A stretch of DNA of 17,165 bases from Bryobacteraceae bacterium (GTDB lineage Bacteria > Acidobacteriota > Terriglobia > Bryobacterales > Bryobacteraceae). Where the stretch lies: positions 1 to 17,165 of the forward strand of contig JASHWA010000244.1 of the NCBI GenBank assembly GCA_030044325.1, written 5' to 3'. Both the position numbers and the translations under genes were made by a program. Below are positions 14,884 through 17,165 of this stretch, piece by piece. The notes under the pieces were generated by a model. That model worked only from the letters and a program-made list of their open reading frames with translations. It made no database searches and was not told the origin of the DNA. Numbering within the stretch: the first letter of the stretch is position 1; each line of letters begins with the position of its first letter.

Positions 14884-16781
14884 GACGCCTTCCTCCACGC
14901 CGTATGAACGCGCGCCGCCACCTTTGCCGCGCGCAGCCGGAACGCGCGCGATCGTCCGAACAGCAGCCAGTCCGCCAGCAGCCCGATTCCGCCCGCGAGC
15001 GCCAGCCATGGCCAGAAATCGGTTGCCGCGGTCCCGATCGCGGCGGCGCGCGGAATTCCGCGCCGGACATTGGCAGGCGCGCGCCACACCACATCGCCCG
15101 GATCGGGAAGCGTCAGCGAAAAATCCGTTTCGCGCTCGCCCGCGAGCACCCGAACCGTCCCCGGCGCGCCCGCAAAAAATCGCAGCGTATTTCCCTCGAT
15201 GGTGAACGGAAGGGGCGCCTGATCTTCGGTAACCACGCGCACATTCGCGGGATCTGCCCCCGCGTCGACCGCGACATTCACTGTCCCCACCGAACCCGCC
15301 TGCACCTCCCAGCGGCGGAATGTCTCCGGCGCCATCCAGCGCAGAATGTTGGCCGTGAGCAGCGGAGTGGCGAGCTCGTATTTCATAGACGAACCCAGCG
15401 GCTCGAATCCGATCACCACGATTTTCGGCGGTCCTGCGCGCGCCGCGATCAGCGCGCCGTTGCTCGATTCGGCCACGGGAATATCGCCGCGCTGGGGCGC
15501 CAGAATTTCCGCCGACGCCAGTTCCAGATCCTTGGTGCGCAGCCCGGTGCCGAGCGGCGAATCCGGCCGCCAGCGCTCCAGCTTTACGCCCCTGCGCGTC
15601 TCGCGAACCGGAATCGGCGACCCCGCCGCCGGCGGCTCGATCCAGATCGAATCGGCGCGCGGGCGCGCCGGCGGGGCGAAGCGGTCGAGCACCACCACAT
15701 CCGCGCTGGCCTGCGCATCGAACTTCGCAGATTGCTCGAATTCGGCGTTCACCTGCGGATTCGAGGCAAACAGCGCGCGCAGCGCCTGCGGCTGGTCGGA
15801 GTACACCGTCACGTGGAGCGGCTTCTGCGCCGGCAGTTCGATCACCGCGCGATCGTCCTGCGGAAACGCGTCGTGCGGGATAATGCGCGCTTCGAGCACG
15901 CCCGCGGCGCGCGTGCGATAGGTGAACGTCGCCTGCTCCTCGGCGCCCGGCTTGAGCGTCAAGGCCTTGGATCCCGCCGGCGCGCCGCCGAACTGGAGCG
16001 CAAGCTGAATGTCGCGCGGCCGGGTTCCGTAATTTTTTACGGCCACGTAAATGTCCCACAGCTCGGGATCGCTCAGCGACCTGCGCAGCCCGATTTTGCG
16101 CAGCCCCACGTTCTCTTGTGTCGAAGCGATGGGCAGCACGCGCAGATTCGACGGAGTCGCAAAGGTCGCCTCGTCCTCTCCGACGCGCCCCACGCCCGCG
16201 AACACGATTTCGCCCGCGCGCTGCGCTTGCAATTTCTGGGCGCGCTCGGCGAACTCGATCGCCTGCTCCAGATTCAACGCCGATGCCCCCGGCTGCGAAT
16301 TCTGCAACGCCTGATCGAGCACGCGCCGGTTCAGCTCGAACGGAGTCGCCGGCGTCGCCAGCGCGTCGGCGCGCACCACCATCACGCGATCGCGCGCGGG
16401 TAGCGCATGAATGTACCTGCGCGCCGCTTCCCGCGCTTCATCCATCAGCATTCCGGTGCGCGTTCGCGCGCCCATCCACGCCGAACTGTCGAGAATCACC
16501 ACGTGATCGCGGCTGGACTCTTCCCCCCCGCCCCATCGCGGCCCGGCGAGCGCGAGCAGCAACAGCGCCAGGCTCACCAGCTGGAGCACCAGGCTCCACG
16601 GCTGCTGGATTTTGCGCCGGTGCTTCAACTGCGTGCGCACGTCGGCCGTGCTCCAGAACCGCAGCGTCGCCACGAGTTGCTTCCGCTTGGAACGATCCAG
16701 GAGATATAGCGCGACAACACCCGCCGAGATCGCGCCCGCGATCCCCAACAGCTCGCCGAGACTGAGATTGAGAAAATTCAC
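14880..16781 (-). CDS. BatA-like membrane protein with degenerate VWA domain
   Basis: The 633-aa protein begins with the N-terminal pair of membrane segments typical of the BatA/aerotolerance family (about 9-27 and 62-80, ending ALAGPRW). A VWA-like domain (about 92-220) and beta-rich domains follow, with a third membrane segment at 587-607 and a basic cytoplasmic tail. The VWA metal site is broken: the motif reads Asp98-Ser-Ser100-Ala-Trp102 instead of DxSxS, and where a TDG Asp is expected the sequence reads IVFAGVG. It is therefore probably structural rather than metal-binding. The start is GTG at 16781, directly after the TAG of the DUF58 gene with no gap, and the end overlaps the next gene by ATGA. 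Operon context (DUF58, BatA, VWA) fits the MoxR/Bat cluster, whose members are linked to envelope stress or assembly of periplasmic complexes (family knowledge, function unsettled). Confidence 0.88.
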   Translation of the reverse strand: MNFLNLSLGELLGIAGAISAGVVALYLLDRSKRKQLVATLRFWSTADVRTQLKHRRKIQQPWSLVLQLVSLALLLLALAGPRWGGGEESSRDHVVILDSSAWMGARTRTGMLMDEAREAARRYIHALPARDRVMVVRADALATPATPFELNRRVLDQALQNSQPGASALNLEQAIEFAERAQKLQAQRAGEIVFAGVGRVGEDEATFATPSNLRVLPIASTQENVGLRKIGLRRSLSDPELWDIYVAVKNYGTRPRDIQLALQFGGAPAGSKALTLKPGAEEQATFTYRTRAAGVLEARIIPHDAFPQDDRAVIELPAQKPLHVTVYSDQPQALRALFASNPQVNAEFEQSAKFDAQASADVVVLDRFAPPARPRADSIWIEPPAAGSPIPVRETRRGVKLERWRPDSPLGTGLRTKDLELASAEILAPQRGDIPVAESSNGALIAARAGPPKIVVIGFEPLGSSMKYELATPLLTANILRWMAPETFRRWEVQAGSVGTVNVAVDAGADPANVRVVTEDQAPLPFTIEGNTLRFFAGAPGTVRVLAGERETDFSLTLPDPGDVVWRAPANVRRGIPRAAAIGTAATDFWPWLALAGGIGLLADWLLFGRSRAFRLRAAKVAARVHTAWRKAS

Positions 16782-17165
16782 CTATTCGACCGCCCCGCTT
16801 CGCACCAAAGGACCGAATATCGCTTCATCCACGGGGACGTTGGCCGGCAATCCCACGTAACGGCCATGGTTGCGCAACGCGACGCGGCGAAGAGCTTGCG
16901 AATATTCATCGAACGCGGCCGTATACATTTGCCGCGCGTCCGAATCGAAGGATAACTCGACATGCTGTCCGGTTTCCGCGTCTTCGAGGTCGAGCTCGCC
17001 TTCCCACGGCGGCTCCCGGTCCTCCGGCGCCCAGATCTGCACCAGAATCAGCTCGTGCCCGAAATCGGAAAGATACTGGAGCGGCTTTTCGCAATCGCCG
17101 TCGTCCAAGAAATCGGAAACGACGATCACCAGGCCGCGCTGCGGATAAGTCGAAACGAATTCGCG
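16782..17165 (-). CDS. DUF58 protein, C-terminal part (cut by window edge)
   Basis: Only the last 127 residues are inside the window; the frame is open to base 17165 and the start lies beyond. The visible part begins REFVSTYPQRGLVIVVSDFLDD, and the VVSDFLDD strand-loop is the VWA-like Asp-containing motif of the DUF58 family. It continues through an acidic beta segment (LDLEDAETGQ) and ends GPLVRSGAVE. DUF58 proteins are usually encoded directly after a MoxR AAA+ ATPase and before VWA membrane proteins; here the BatA-like gene starts immediately after the stop with no gap, which supports the assignment. A GTG at 17129 could be mistaken for a start but has no domain support, since the fold clearly extends upstream. 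Confidence 0.85.
   Translation of the reverse strand, partial: REFVSTYPQRGLVIVVSDFLDDGDCEKPLQYLSDFGHELILVQIWAPEDREPPWEGELDLEDAETGQHVELSFDSDARQMYTAAFDEYSQALRRVALRNHGRYVGLPANVPVDEAIFGPLVRSGAVE

Noticed and set aside
14904..16403. 499-codon plus-strand frame opposite the BatA-like gene
   Set aside because: Arg-rich antisense shadow with no domain; the minus-strand frame there encodes a coherent membrane protein in an operon.

Overview
This 17,165-nt, GC-rich, densely coded window looks like ordinary chromosome from a Gram-negative-type soil bacterium. The best guess is an acidobacterium. This is inference from the mix of genes (a small secreted c-type cytochrome, a DinB-like protein, a bacterial RNase J, a single-domain ArsA/TRC40 ATPase with an HSP20-like tail, and a DUF58/BatA/large-VWA membrane operon) and from the base composition. 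No rRNA or tRNA is present to confirm it. I see no insertion sequence, prophage, CRISPR array or tRNA gene, and no gene-free stretch longer than about 240 nt.

Layout: positions 1-7480 are read leftwards. They hold clpB, then lon (a tight two-gene proteostasis operon), then guaB (IMP dehydrogenase), a DinB-like protein and a c-type cytochrome. A 38-nt near-perfect palindrome joined to a 14-nt tandem repeat separates lon from guaB. A 239-nt divergent promoter region (7481-7719) follows clpB. Positions 7720-10550 are read rightwards: a class III PLP aminotransferase, an ArsA/TRC40-type ATPase and a 79-aa uncharacterised protein. These converge on rnj (RNase J, leftwards, 10639-12309). Positions 12394-17165 hold a leftward operon: the C-terminal end of a DUF58 protein (cut by the window edge), a 633-aa BatA-like membrane protein and an 829-aa membrane protein with two VWA domains flanking a glutamine-amidotransferase-like fold. 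Junctions are 0 nt and an ATGA overlap, so translation is probably coupled. This matches the MoxR-DUF58-VWA ('Bat') gene cluster type; any moxR would lie beyond the right edge.

Points most worth a second look: (1) ClpB has about 20 residues fewer than well-known ClpB proteins between sensor-1 Asn and the 'FRPEFLNR' arginine-finger motif of its second AAA+ ring, in an otherwise complete protein. (2) The BatA-like protein has lost its VWA metal site (Trp where the last MIDAS Ser should be, and no TDG-type Asp), while its operon partner has two intact MIDAS sites. (3) Three consecutive leftward genes (cytochrome, DinB-like, guaB) have a -10-like hexamer only 5-6 nt before the ATG, suggesting leaderless mRNAs. 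(4) The ArsA-like ATPase has a single Cys, so arsenite transport or a CxxC zinc dimer is unlikely, and it is followed closely by a small charged helical protein that may be its partner. I do not see strong evidence for a wholly new system; these are oddities in known families.
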